64,000 nt of DNA, taken from NCBI GenBank assembly GCA_036657395.1, contig JAVXGM010000001.1, positions 62,001-126,000 of the forward strand, read 5' to 3'. This DNA is from JAVXGM01 sp036657395 (lineage in GTDB: Bacteria; Bacillota; Clostridia; Peptostreptococcales; Anaerovoracaceae). This document shows, piece after piece, positions 34,585 through 43,313 of the stretch. The notes beneath the pieces are model-generated. The model searched no databases and was not told the DNA's origin. It saw only the letters and a program-made list of their open reading frames with translations. Position 1 is the first letter of the stretch; each line of letters opens with the position of its first letter. Both the position numbers and the translations under genes were made by a program.

Positions 34585-34965
34585 ATGAAATTAATATTTG
34601 GAGGAGCATATCAGGGAAAACTTGATTATGTGAAAGAAAATTATAGTTTAACACAAAAGGATGTCTTTGTTTGCAACAAGGATGAACCGAAATTGGACTT
34701 TACTAAGAAGGTGATTTACAGGTTGGAGGATTTTGTGCTAGCTTGTTTGAAAGAAGACAAGGAAGCTAAAGAATACCTACAGGACAATAGAGAAACTCTT
34801 CAGGATAAAATCATAGTGTGCAACGATATTTCCCAGGGAATAGTTCCTATGAATAAGGAGCAGCGAGCACTTCGAGAAATGACAGGTAGGGCAATGGTCT
34901 ACCTAGGCAAAGAGGCAGATAGCGCTATAAGAATATTTTGCGGATTGGCACAAAAGGTGAAGTAA
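34585..34965 (+). CDS. Short CobU-like protein
   Basis: A 126-residue protein starting LIFGGAYQGKLDYV, where GGAYQGK resembles the P-loop of CobU but lacks the usual GKS Ser/Thr, and ending with QRALREMTGRAMVYLGKEAD and IFCGLAQKVK, which match the C-terminal part of CobU proteins. The central GMP-His region is missing. Such short CobU-like proteins occur next to cobC/cobS in Clostridia; the activity is unproven. Fully within the operon (ribosome-binding site AAAAGGAAA). Confidence 0.72.
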   Translation: MKLIFGGAYQGKLDYVKENYSLTQKDVFVCNKDEPKLDFTKKVIYRLEDFVLACLKEDKEAKEYLQDNRETLQDKIIVCNDISQGIVPMNKEQRALREMTGRAMVYLGKEADSAIRIFCGLAQKVK

Positions 34966-35586
34966 ATGAAATCACAAATACATTTAATCAGACATGGAAT
35001 TACAGAGGGAAATCAGAAGAGATTCTACTACGGAACCTCAGACATTTCTTTGGCTCCAGAAGGAATTGAGAAATTGAAGGAATTAGTAAAAGAAGGGATT
35101 TATCCTAGAGTAGAAAACCCAGACTATTACACCTCAGGGCTTATTCGCACAGAGGAAACCTTCAAGCTTATTTATGGAGAAAAAGAACATAGGCAAATTA
35201 CAGAGCTTCAGGAAATGGGATTTGGAGAATTTGAAATGAAGTCCTACGAGGATTTAAAGGAAATACAAGCTTACCAAGAATGGATTAGCGATAAGTCTGG
35301 AACAGCCAAAAGTCCAGGAGGAGAAAGCATTGTAGGCTTTGGACAGAGAATTTCCGGTGGATTTAAAAAGTTGATGAACAACCATCAAAAAAAAGAGATT
35401 ACAATGAGGCACAAACTGGAAATGGCACATTCAATTGTGGTTTGCCATGGAGGGGTGATTTCTGCAATTATTATGGAATGTTTTAATATAGAAATGAAGG
35501 ATTTCTACAAGGGAATACCTGATCCTGGCCACGGATATACCTTGAATATAGTTGACGGAAAAGTAGTGGACTATGACAGGTTTTAA
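34966..35586 (+). CDS. cobC: Histidine phosphatase, alpha-ribazole phosphatase-like
   Basis: A 206-residue member of the phosphoglycerate-mutase-like superfamily. The phosphohistidine motif is HLIRHGITEGN, the second Arg is in TSGLIRTEETF, the acid is in EMGFGEFEMKSYEDL, and the second His is in VVCHGGVI. Placement after cobT, cobU and cobS supports alpha-ribazole-5-phosphate dephosphorylation (CobC role). Starts one base after the CobU-like stop. Confidence 0.85.
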   Translation: MKSQIHLIRHGITEGNQKRFYYGTSDISLAPEGIEKLKELVKEGIYPRVENPDYYTSGLIRTEETFKLIYGEKEHRQITELQEMGFGEFEMKSYEDLKEIQAYQEWISDKSGTAKSPGGESIVGFGQRISGGFKKLMNNHQKKEITMRHKLEMAHSIVVCHGGVISAIIMECFNIEMKDFYKGIPDPGHGYTLNIVDGKVVDYDRF

Positions 35587-35598
35587 GAAGCATTAGGC

Positions 35599-36240
35599 AT
35601 GGATTACTTAAGAAGGGCTGGATTGATGGGTATAAAGAGAGAATACACTTTAGGAAGGGATTTTTTTCGCTCCAGGCTACTGAAACTATTTGTAGCCATA
35701 TACATTTTGATGATTTTGATAAGTGCAGTGGCCATGGTAGTCATGAAAGCATATCCCAATATGGCACTGGATCACATAAAGTCCTTTATGCAAAGTGCAG
35801 AAGGCACAATTGTAATAGATGGAAAGATTTCCATGTTAGGGCTATTTTTCAACAATTTAAAAGCATCTTTTATGGGGATGGTCTTAGGTCTTATCCCATT
35901 TTTCTTTCTTCCAATTTTTGTGGTTTTAGTGAACTCTGGAATGACAGGCGCTGTATTAGCTTTTGCACAAACTAAAGGCATATCAGTGGCTACAGTGTTT
36001 TGGGGAATAGTGCCCCATGGAATATTTGAGATTTCGGCTTTAGTCTTAAGTGTAGTATTAGGCGTTTTCTTTTGCCTTAATACTTCCAGAAATATTTTAG
36101 CATCACAAAATGGGATACCTTTTGTAGAGTGCCTGAAAAATATAGCTAGGGTATTTGCACTTTTTGTAGTGCCCCTACTTATAATTGCCGCAGCAGTTGA
36201 AACCTATATTACGCCTCTTGTAATTGGTCATTTTTTATAA
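35599..36240 (+). CDS. SpoIIM/DUF95-family membrane protein
   Basis: A 213-residue protein with five or six helices. The FFNNLKASFMGMVLGLIPFFFLPIFVVLVNSGMTG and WGIVPHGIFEISALVLS stretches (each a family hallmark, the PHGxFE motif especially) identify the stage II sporulation protein M family. In sporulators SpoIIM works in engulfment; homologues in non-sporulators have unknown roles. As the last gene of the cobalamin operon, a membrane role in cobamide handling is also possible. The ribosome-binding site is weak. Confidence 0.82.
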   Translation: MDYLRRAGLMGIKREYTLGRDFFRSRLLKLFVAIYILMILISAVAMVVMKAYPNMALDHIKSFMQSAEGTIVIDGKISMLGLFFNNLKASFMGMVLGLIPFFFLPIFVVLVNSGMTGAVLAFAQTKGISVATVFWGIVPHGIFEISALVLSVVLGVFFCLNTSRNILASQNGIPFVECLKNIARVFALFVVPLLIIAAAVETYITPLVIGHFL

Positions 36241-36244
36241 AATT

Positions 36245-37396
36245 TTATTTCTTATCGCCGACAGGTTTTATGGATAAGCCTAAAGATACTTTCCACTTGA
36301 AAATTCGCCTCACCGAGTCGTCAATCTGTTTCTTTGAAATTTCTCCTGATTTAACTTTGTCGATAACGGCGGGAATTCCCGATTTATAGTCTCTAATACA
36401 TAATAGATCGTTTCCTGCTTTTACGGCTTTTACAGCCGTATTTTCATCATCGGTATAGTCAGCAATTGCATCCATTGCTAAATCATCTGTAATAATAACC
36501 CCATTGAAATTTAAGGTTTTTCGTAATTCTTTGTGGACATTCTTTGACAAAGATGCCGGATTTTTATCATCCATACAATTGATAATGTTGTGGTTTACCA
36601 AAACGCATTTTGCTCCAGCAGCTATACCTGCCTCAAATGGAAGAAAACTCTCATTTGAAAAGGATTTATAATCCCGTTTATCAATAGCTATTCCTGTATG
36701 GGTATCTACATTGTTGCCATAGCCGGGGAAGTGCTTTAGGGCAGATCCAATACCAGCCTTTTGGGAAGCGTTAACTACAGTCGTTACATATTTAGATGTA
36801 TACTCAGGGTCTTTTCCAAAAGCTCTAGGATAGATAAAGTCACCAGAATTTGTGGAGATATCGCAGACTGGGGCAAGATTTACGTTGATGCCTAAATCTA
36901 GAAGCAGCTGGGACTTACTTGTGGTGTCCGATTGTATTGCTTTAAAGCCACCTTTTTCATAAAGCTGCTGAGGAGAGAGGGAAGGTGTTTTAGCATAAGC
37001 AGAATATTTACTGACTCTAACTACAGTGCCCCCTTCTTCGTCCACTCCAATAAGCATTGGAAATTTGGAAGCCCTTTGGAATGTTTTGATAGTTTCTGTT
37101 GCGCTTTGTTTATCTCTGTTTTCAAAGAAATCGGCGAAAAGAACGTAGCCGCCAAGGTCGTATTTAGTGATGTCTTGTGTACTAATACCATCATTTGAAA
37201 CACAAACAAAGAACATTTGACCTACTTTTTCTTTTAAGGTCATAGTACTTATGGCTTCAGTAATGGGATTTGAAGGTGAGAGGGTTTCTTCATTCACAGA
37301 AGTTTGGGCGTTCTTAGGAAAAAACTCCAAAAAAACTACTGCCACTATAGCAGTAAATATGCCTATAATAACTATACTAATCGCTACTTTTTTCAC
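36245..37396 (-). CDS. nagZ: Beta-N-acetylhexosaminidase (GH3, NagZ-type), exported
   Basis: A 383-residue protein with an N-terminal signal anchor (about 5-25), a spacer, and a GH3 catalytic barrel. The motifs are FADFFENRD, GVDEEGGTVVRVS, KHFPGYGNNVDTHTGIAID (His-Asp general acid dyad) and GVIITDDLAMDAI with the nucleophile Asp. It should remove terminal N-acetylglucosamine from cell-wall fragments outside the membrane, as in other Firmicutes. It ends five bases from the convergent SpoIIM-like gene. Confidence 0.9.
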   Translation of the reverse strand: MKKVAISIVIIGIFTAIVAVVFLEFFPKNAQTSVNEETLSPSNPITEAISTMTLKEKVGQMFFVCVSNDGISTQDITKYDLGGYVLFADFFENRDKQSATETIKTFQRASKFPMLIGVDEEGGTVVRVSKYSAYAKTPSLSPQQLYEKGGFKAIQSDTTSKSQLLLDLGINVNLAPVCDISTNSGDFIYPRAFGKDPEYTSKYVTTVVNASQKAGIGSALKHFPGYGNNVDTHTGIAIDKRDYKSFSNESFLPFEAGIAAGAKCVLVNHNIINCMDDKNPASLSKNVHKELRKTLNFNGVIITDDLAMDAIADYTDDENTAVKAVKAGNDLLCIRDYKSGIPAVIDKVKSGEISKKQIDDSVRRIFKWKVSLGLSIKPVGDKK

Positions 37397-37440
37397 AAGA
37401 ATCCTCCTTCAAGTTAATACATAGGATTCAGTATATCATA

Positions 37441-37986
37441 TTAGAATAAAATCGGTCTAAGTTTTTTAATTAAGAGACAAGACGCAACGATTTTTAATCC
37501 ATCTCCTGGGAGAAATGGAATAACGCAGGAAATCAGTGAGGCAGTAAGGCCAGTCCCTGTAGAGATCATAAACCAAACGGTTCCTAATGCGTAACAAGCG
37601 GCTATACCAAAAACCATAGCAATGGCTAAAACAGTAATTTTATTTTTAGGATTTTTAGATGAAATAAGGCCAATGACATATGCGGCTAGAACATAGCCTA
37701 GAATGTATCCACCCGTAGGTCCAACTAGTATGCCAATGCCTCCAGTAAAACTGTGGAAAACAGGAACCCCTATAGCACCTAAGGCAAGGTAGACTGTTTG
37801 GCTAATAGTTCCATACTTGGTTCCTAAAAGGCCTCCAGCTAAAAATACAGATAGAGTTGCCAAATTCACTGGAATAGGGGTGAAGGGAAGAGGTATGGAT
37901 ATGGCAGAAAACACTCCGGTCAGTGCTGCAAAAAGTGCACATATCAAAAGGTATGCAGTGGGAGAATATTTTTTAGAGTTATTCAT
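37441..37986 (-). CDS. bioY: Biotin transporter BioY (ECF S component)
   Basis: A 181-residue protein with six helices. BioY hallmarks are ISIPLPFTPIPVNLATLSVFLAGGLLGTKYG (in two parts), GAIGVPVFHSF and GILVGPTGGYILGY. It captures biotin and works with a shared ECF module. It overlaps the birA stop by one base, so biotin uptake and use are co-expressed. No dedicated ATPase lies beside it. Confidence 0.94.
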   Translation of the reverse strand: MNNSKKYSPTAYLLICALFAALTGVFSAISIPLPFTPIPVNLATLSVFLAGGLLGTKYGTISQTVYLALGAIGVPVFHSFTGGIGILVGPTGGYILGYVLAAYVIGLISSKNPKNKITVLAIAMVFGIAACYALGTVWFMISTGTGLTASLISCVIPFLPGDGLKIVASCLLIKKLRPILF

Positions 37987-38972
37987 TACTTTTCACTCCC
38001 TTGAAGGCGTATGGAGATTTCTCCTGAGTTTAAGGTCTCCGTTTCCCCATTATCATAAACAATTTCTAGGCATCCGTTTTCATCAATGTCGGTGGCTATT
38101 GCAGGAACGCCTGGGATACCTTCTTTGTAGCCTCCCTTATGAACGGTAATTTTTTCACCAAGAATTAAGGAAGACTCTTTGTATTCTTTAATAAAATATC
38201 GGTCTTCAATATGGTCCATTAAGTTAAGGGTCTGACCAATTACTTCAGCGGCAAGGTGATTTTTAGAAAATCCTTTTGGTAGGGCACCTGCAATTTTTAT
38301 GAGGTCACTGTCAAAATCATGAGTATCACAATTGATGCCTATTCCTAGGATTAAGTATTGAATTTGGCCTGTTTCAAAATCAGTGATGGCTTCAGTTAAA
38401 ATCCCACACACCTTCTTTTGGTTAAGGTAGATGTCGTTAACCCATTTGATCTGAGCATTTTCATGGCACACTTTCTTAATTGCTCGAACTACAGCTACGG
38501 ATGCAGCAGTGGTAGTAAGGACTGCGTGGCGAATATCAAAATTAGGCTTTAGTAAAATGCTGATATATATACCTGTATTGGCAGGAGAAATAAAAGTTCT
38601 GCCTAACCTACCCTTCCCCTGGCTTTGGTGGCGAGCTAAAATAGTTGTTCCATGAGGCTCTTTATCTAGTGCCATTCGTTTGGCCTCCTCATTGGTGGAA
38701 TCAATGGTTTTGTGTACATATAGGGGAAGTTTTTTCAAATCATCAGAAAGATATTTTTGAATTCCCTCAGCTGAGATCATATCACTTTGAGAGGATAGGC
38801 AGTAGCCTTTATTGGTAATGGCCTGAATTTCATGGCCTTCTTGCCTAAGGGATTTTATAGATTTCCACACTGCAGAGCGAGAGACTCCTAATGTTTCTGC
38901 AAGGGTTTCCCCAGAAATAGATTCTCCTTGATTTTCTTCTAATATGGTTAGAATTTTATTTGTAATAGACAT
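37986..38972 (-). CDS. birA: Biotin-[acetyl-CoA-carboxylase] ligase/biotin repressor
   Basis: A 328-residue bifunctional protein: an N-terminal winged helix (about 1-62: ISGETLAETLGVSRSAVWKSIKSLRQEGHEI), then the ligase with STNEEAKR, RHQSQGKGRLGRTFISPANTG (biotinyl-AMP loop), IKWVNDIYLNQKKVCGIL and a C-terminal SH3-like domain. It biotinylates carboxylases and probably represses biotin genes. Start is the second ATG (38972), six bases after GGAG; the first ATG is at 38975. Part of an amidohydrolase-birA-bioY operon. Confidence 0.93.
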   Translation of the reverse strand: MSITNKILTILEENQGESISGETLAETLGVSRSAVWKSIKSLRQEGHEIQAITNKGYCLSSQSDMISAEGIQKYLSDDLKKLPLYVHKTIDSTNEEAKRMALDKEPHGTTILARHQSQGKGRLGRTFISPANTGIYISILLKPNFDIRHAVLTTTAASVAVVRAIKKVCHENAQIKWVNDIYLNQKKVCGILTEAITDFETGQIQYLILGIGINCDTHDFDSDLIKIAGALPKGFSKNHLAAEVIGQTLNLMDHIEDRYFIKEYKESSLILGEKITVHKGGYKEGIPGVPAIATDIDENGCLEIVYDNGETETLNSGEISIRLQGSEK

Positions 38973-38993
38973 CATTGTCTCCTTTTATCAGGA

Positions 38994-40127
38994 TTAAAGT
39001 AAGGATATATACATTTTAAGGCCACTAATCATACAGCCCCCATCAAAATCAAAGTTATTACTGTGAAGGGCAATGCCAGTTCCAGTCCCTACAAAGAAGA
39101 AGACAGAAGGAACATGTAGTCCGTAAAAAGAATAGTCCTCTGAGATCATGGCTGGTTTGTCCATTTCAATGTAGTCAAGGCTAGGAATACTAGATACAAA
39201 TTCATCATAAAGAACCGGATCGTTAATAATCGGTGGATATCCTTGGCTATGAGCCACATTAATGTCACATGAATATTTGGCGGCTATCTCCTTGGCCGTA
39301 CCTTCTAAAATCCCAATAAGAGTTAGGAAATCCTTATCAGAGAAGGCTCGTATAGTTCCAAGGATTTTAGAGTAGCCGGGAATGATGTTTCGTGCAGTGC
39401 CGCTTTCCAATTTACAAAGCTGGATAATAGTCCTTTCCTCAGGAGAGACTTCTGTGGATTTTTTTTGGTCGTGAGCAGCGTAAATCTGTTGTAAGTATTC
39501 ACAGCTTATACGCAATGCATCAATTCCTTCCTTAGGGCAAGTTGCATGGGAAGCTTTGCCTGTAATAGAAATGTTGATTTCTGAGGAACGAGGCATCATT
39601 GCATTTGCTTTACTTGATATTGTGCCCCAAGGAATAAAAGGCCATAAATGAATACCGAAAATCCGATTAACCTTATATTTTTCCAAGATTCCTAAATCGC
39701 AAATGTCTTTGGCCCCACCAGTTGTTTCTTCTGCTGGTTGAAATATAATAAGTACATTGGAATCTAATCTTTTTTGAGTGTCTACATATTGGGCAAGGGT
39801 AATAACCATGGACATGTGACCATCATGGCCACAAGCGTGCATTTTCCCCTCATGGGTGGAAGTGTAGCTACAGGTGTTTTTTTCTGTTATAGGCAGGCCA
39901 TCCATATCGCTACGATAGGCTGTAGTGTGGTTATGGCTTCGGTTAAAGAAAGCGCAAACGCCAGAGTGTAGAACCGGAATAATTTCGCAATCTAATGTCT
40001 CTAAAACAGACATTATATATGCCTTTGTTTTTGGCAGATTCGTGCTAATCTCAGGAATCTTGTGGAATTCCTGTCTGTGGTGGATCAAGAGATTTTTGTA
40101 TTTATCTTCATTTATGTTAATCTTCAT
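38994..40127 (-). CDS. M20-family amidohydrolase
   Basis: A 377-residue metallohydrolase of the M20D/hippurate hydrolase group that cleaves N-acyl or N-acetyl amino acids. Motifs are HHRQEFHKIPEIS, YRSDMDGLPITEKN, MHACGHDGHMSM (metal ligands), FQPAEETTGGAKD (Glu pair) and the dimerisation domain around KASHATCPKEGIDA. The ATG at 40127 follows AAGGGA and is supported by family alignment; an upstream 45-residue extension is unlikely. A strong promoter is at 40156-40184. In this context a role in diaminopimelate deacetylation is conceivable but not shown. Confidence 0.88.
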   Translation of the reverse strand: MKININEDKYKNLLIHHRQEFHKIPEISTNLPKTKAYIMSVLETLDCEIIPVLHSGVCAFFNRSHNHTTAYRSDMDGLPITEKNTCSYTSTHEGKMHACGHDGHMSMVITLAQYVDTQKRLDSNVLIIFQPAEETTGGAKDICDLGILEKYKVNRIFGIHLWPFIPWGTISSKANAMMPRSSEINISITGKASHATCPKEGIDALRISCEYLQQIYAAHDQKKSTEVSPEERTIIQLCKLESGTARNIIPGYSKILGTIRAFSDKDFLTLIGILEGTAKEIAAKYSCDINVAHSQGYPPIINDPVLYDEFVSSIPSLDYIEMDKPAMISEDYSFYGLHVPSVFFFVGTGTGIALHSNNFDFDGGCMISGLKMYISLL

Positions 40128-40155
40128 ATTAATTCCCTTCAATTTTGCTTTCACA

Positions 40156-40184
40156 ATAATACTACTGAATAAAGCCAGTGTCAA
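40156..40184 (-). promoter_or_regulatory. Promoter of the amidohydrolase-birA-bioY operon
   Basis: On the minus strand, TTGACA (40184-40179) and TATTAT (40161-40156) are spaced by 17 bases. The start would fall about 20 bases before the amidohydrolase ATG. No BirA operator palindrome was found around it. Confidence 0.75.
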
Positions 40185-40301
40185 AGAAAAGATTAGGGAT
40201 TTACACACAAAATACAAAGGGGCAAATATTTTTTTGTAATTTATCACAAAAAAACCTTGCAATGTATCTTTCTTTCTAGTACACTAAACACAATAAAAGT
40301 T

Positions 40302-40469
40302 GATAGAGGTGCGAAGCAAAAGAAAAATTAGGGAGCTGGCAAGCAATGATCTAGTTTGGAGGTATCCTTCGCCGAACCGAGAATTCGGGCACGAGTTGTT
40401 GGTGGGCATATGGTAAATAGCCATGTGACTGTCTGCTAGAGAGCATAAGCTTTCTACAGGTGCGCTATC
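40302..40469 (+). promoter_or_regulatory. Lysine riboswitch (L box)
   Basis: The 168-base leader starts GATAGAGGTGCGAAGC and closes with GGTGCGCTATC; GATAG pairs with CTATC as P1. Typical L-box elements are in order: AGAGGTGCG, GGGAG, CGCCGAACCGAG, GGGCAC...GTTGG and the late GCTAGAGAGCATAAGC...CAGGTGCGCTATC. Lysine binding should favour termination at the hairpin at 40538-40567. It sits directly upstream of lysA, lysC, dapA and dapB, the classic targets. Confidence 0.9.
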
Positions 40470-40537
40470 CTTAAAGACATTGTTGAGACTTGTTTTTTCG
40501 TTGGACTTGATAGTTGGCGATAAAAATGTTTTCATTA

Positions 40538-40567
40538 GTCAGTAAGGATTGCCTTGCTGGCTTTTTT
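40538..40567 (+). terminator. Riboswitch-controlled terminator before lysA
   Basis: GTCAGTAAGG (40538-40547) pairs, with wobbles, with CCTTGCTGGC (40552-40561) around ATTG and is followed by six T residues. It lies 70 bases after the L box, 28 bases before lysA, as expected for transcription attenuation. Confidence 0.85.
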
Positions 40568-40595
40568 AATATTTTAAAAGAAAGAGAAGAAACAA

Positions 40596-41876
40596 ATGAC
40601 AACTTTAGCAATTGGAGGAGTTGACTGTCAAGATTTGGCAGCAGCTTGCGGAACACCACTTTACATCTATGATGAAGGAAAAATTGAAGAACAGCTTAGG
40701 GCGGCAAAGACTACTTTTAAATCAAGGGAATTTGAAACAGAAGTTGTCTATGCAGCAAAGGCATTTTCTTGTAAAGCCATGTTTGAGAAAGTAAGCCAGG
40801 CAGATGCAGGGCTAGATGTGGTTAGCGGAGGAGAGCTTTACTGCGCATGGAAAAGCGGTGTGGACATGAAGAAAGTATATTTTCACGGAAACAACAAAAC
40901 GCCAGAGGAGCTGGAATTAGCCTTTGAAAAAGGCTGTAAGACCATTGTCATGGATAACCTTATGGAGTGCGAAAAAATTATTGCCATTTCAAATGAAAGA
41001 AAACAGGAAGTGGATGTATTCTTAAGAATTAACCCGGGCATTGAGGCACACACACATGAATATATTATGACCGCCACACCAGATTCCAAATTTGGAATCA
41101 ACATGGGTAGTAAGGATAATATAGTAGAGCTAATTGAAAAGGTCACAAAGAGTAAATATGTCAGCTTTAAAGGGTTCCATAGCCATATAGGTTCTCAGAT
41201 CACTGAGTTTGAAGCTTTTGGTAAGGCTCTTGAGATTATGGTCGATTTTATTAAAACAATGGAAAGTGACTTTAAGATTCAAACAAAACAGCTTAGTATT
41301 GGAGGTGGATTCGGCATAAAATATATTGCCAGTGATAAACCAATCCCACTTGACCATATGTGTAAATTGCTTATTGAAAAATGCCAAGACTTAATAAAGG
41401 AAAAGAAAGTGTCACTTGAAAAACTTATAATAGAGCCTGGACGCTCTATTGTGGGAGAAGCAGGCTCCACCCTTTATAAGATAGGCTACAGCAAAAACAC
41501 GGAGAATAAACATTACGTATTTGTAGATGGGGGCATGAGCGACAACATAAGGCCAGCCCTATACCAGGCAGAATATAGCTGTGATATTGCAAACAAGCTA
41601 GATAGTCCCAAAAATCAATCAGTATGTATCGCAGGGAAAAATTGTGAATCAGGGGATATCCTCATTAGACTAACGAAATTACAAGAAGAAGAGCCAGGTG
41701 ACCTTTTAGTTATATATTCCACTGGGGCATATGGATATTCAATGGCTAGCAACTACAACAGAGCAGGAAAACCACCTGTAGTATTTGCAAAAGGAGGAAA
41801 AGCGAGAGTGGTCATTAAAGGAGAATCTTACGAAGATCAGCTAAGGCAAGATACAAATGAGGAATTGATGTTTTAA
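40596..41876 (+). CDS. lysA: Diaminopimelate decarboxylase
   Basis: A 426-residue PLP enzyme (alanine-racemase fold type III) that decarboxylates meso-diaminopimelate to lysine, the last step of lysine synthesis. Motifs: VVYAAKAFSCKAM with the PLP Lys, the FHSHIGSQITEFE strand (HIGSQ), SIGGGFGIKY, IIEPGRSIVGEAG and the inter-subunit catalytic region KNCESGDIL, with YSTGAYGYSMASNYN. First gene after the lysine riboswitch; lysC follows 15 bases later. Confidence 0.95.
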   Translation: MTTLAIGGVDCQDLAAACGTPLYIYDEGKIEEQLRAAKTTFKSREFETEVVYAAKAFSCKAMFEKVSQADAGLDVVSGGELYCAWKSGVDMKKVYFHGNNKTPEELELAFEKGCKTIVMDNLMECEKIIAISNERKQEVDVFLRINPGIEAHTHEYIMTATPDSKFGINMGSKDNIVELIEKVTKSKYVSFKGFHSHIGSQITEFEAFGKALEIMVDFIKTMESDFKIQTKQLSIGGGFGIKYIASDKPIPLDHMCKLLIEKCQDLIKEKKVSLEKLIIEPGRSIVGEAGSTLYKIGYSKNTENKHYVFVDGGMSDNIRPALYQAEYSCDIANKLDSPKNQSVCIAGKNCESGDILIRLTKLQEEEPGDLLVIYSTGAYGYSMASNYNRAGKPPVVFAKGGKARVVIKGESYEDQLRQDTNEELMF

Positions 41877-41891
41877 AGAAAGGACAGTTAA

Positions 41892-43100
41892 ATGAATGTA
41901 GTACAAAAATACAATGGACGATGTGTTGACTCCATTGAAAAGATACAGGCCATAGCAAAGTATGTGGCCACAACTAAAAAGGAGGGTGACGGACTGGTAA
42001 TTGTAGCAAGTGCTATGGGCAGAACCACTGATAGACTCCTTAGAATGGCTAAAGAAGTGGGAGATGACGTGCCTAAACGGGAACTGGATGCACTCCTTGC
42101 TACAGGGGAACAACAAACCGTAGCCCTTATGGCCATCGCATTGAGTAACTTAGGTATAGAGGCTGTTTCCGTAACCGGATTTCAATCAGGCTTTATTACA
42201 AACGATTACCATACTCATGCTAGAATCAAGGAAATTAATACGGAGAAGGTAGAAAAAATCATTAACCAGGGAAAGGTTGCTATTGTTGCAGGCTTCCAAG
42301 GAATAAGTGAAGATGGTGATGTTACTACCCTTGGAAGAGGCGGATCGGATGTGACTGCCGTAGCTATTGCAGCTCACCTTGGTTGGGACTGTGAAGTTTA
42401 CACTACAACAGATTGCCTCTACACAGTAGATCCTAAGATTTACAAAGAAGCAAAGCCGCTATCCCAAATTACTTATGAAGAAATGATGGAACTGGCAAAC
42501 CTGGGAGCAGATAAACTTGAAACACGAAGCGTAGAATTAGCCAAGAAATATGGCGTTAAGTTATTTTTAGGAAAATCCATGGAGACAGATAAGAGTAAAG
42601 GAACATATATTATGAATAATGAAAACTTATTAGTAGAAGACATGCCAATAACAGGAATGAGTGTACAAGAAGATATCGTAATTTTCTCACTTAAGAACAT
42701 TAATAACGATGGAAAGACAGTTGCAGAATGTTTCAAAATGTTAGGAGAAATAGACATTAATGTAGATATGATTTCTCAGCAGAGTACAGGTAAAGACACT
42801 TGCAGCGTATCATTTAGTTGTACAAAGCAGCAAGGAAAAGACCTTAAGCAGTATATGAAAACATCAGAGATTTTCAAGGGTGTAGAAGTAACTTGCGATG
42901 AAAATCTGGCAATGATTTCTGTTGTAGGCGTAGGCATGGCCACACATTCAGGTATTGCCAGTGAAGTATTCAGTGTACTTGCGGCCAACGATATAAAATA
43001 TTACCATATTACAACATCGGAGATTTCAATCTCCGTTACGGTAGACATCGAGTGGAAAGTTAAAGCAGCAATTGCTTTATGTCAGGCATTTGACTTATAA
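41892..43100 (+). CDS. lysC: Aspartate kinase with atypical N-terminal motif
   Basis: A 402-residue aspartokinase that phosphorylates aspartate, the first step to lysine, threonine and methionine. The catalytic domain has VIVASAMGRTTDRL, TGEQQTVALMAIAL, AGFQG, TTLGRGGSDVTAVAIAA and YTTTDCLYTVDP. Two ACT domains (about 250-402) should bind lysine or threonine. The N-terminal signature, normally KFGGTS or KYGGSS, reads KYNGRC: the Lys stays but a Gly and the Ser/Thr residues are replaced, so activity needs checking. Lies in the lysine-riboswitch operon. Confidence 0.9.
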   Translation: MNVVQKYNGRCVDSIEKIQAIAKYVATTKKEGDGLVIVASAMGRTTDRLLRMAKEVGDDVPKRELDALLATGEQQTVALMAIALSNLGIEAVSVTGFQSGFITNDYHTHARIKEINTEKVEKIINQGKVAIVAGFQGISEDGDVTTLGRGGSDVTAVAIAAHLGWDCEVYTTTDCLYTVDPKIYKEAKPLSQITYEEMMELANLGADKLETRSVELAKKYGVKLFLGKSMETDKSKGTYIMNNENLLVEDMPITGMSVQEDIVIFSLKNINNDGKTVAECFKMLGEIDINVDMISQQSTGKDTCSVSFSCTKQQGKDLKQYMKTSEIFKGVEVTCDENLAMISVVGVGMATHSGIASEVFSVLAANDIKYYHITTSEISISVTVDIEWKVKAAIALCQAFDL

Positions 43101-43114
43101 AAGGAACAGATCAA

Positions 43115-43299
43115 ATGATTAACTTTGTAAAATGTCACGGGTGTGGCAATATAAAGAGAAGGCAAATGTAAATTTTGTGAATATAATTTTACCTTATGGC
43201 GAGTTAAAGCTTGAATAGTGTGGTAATGGAGAAATCATTATCACTGACCTGTCCATTAAAGTGGTAGAAGGAACATATATGGCTATAGAAAACATTTAG
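43115..43299 (+). pseudogene. dapF: Decayed dapF (diaminopimelate epimerase) fragment
   Basis: In the 213-base gap between lysC and dapA, an ATG with GGAACAG upstream opens a frame MINFVKCHGCGN, nearly identical in pattern to the DapF start (M-x-F-x-K-M-H-G-C-G-N-D). The frame breaks after 18 codons. Downstream pieces in other frames read LPYGELKLE and CGNGEIIITDLSIKVVEG before a stop. A full dapF is about 830 bases, so only remnants persist. A functional epimerase must be elsewhere, or replaced by another route. Confidence 0.5.
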
Positions 43300-43313
43300 G
43301 AGGAATACCAACA

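Noticed and set aside
40128..40262. Signal-peptide-like N-terminal extension of the M20 amidohydrolase
   Set aside because: The extension covers the promoter region, and the ATG at 40127 has a good AAGGGA site and fits family length.
40378..40397. GAATTCGGGCACGAG looks like the EcoRI cDNA-library adapter GAATTCGGCACGAG
   Set aside because: It differs by an extra G and sits in the middle of a complete lysine riboswitch, where the flanking bases pair and match L-box order. Chance resemblance is more likely than vector contamination.
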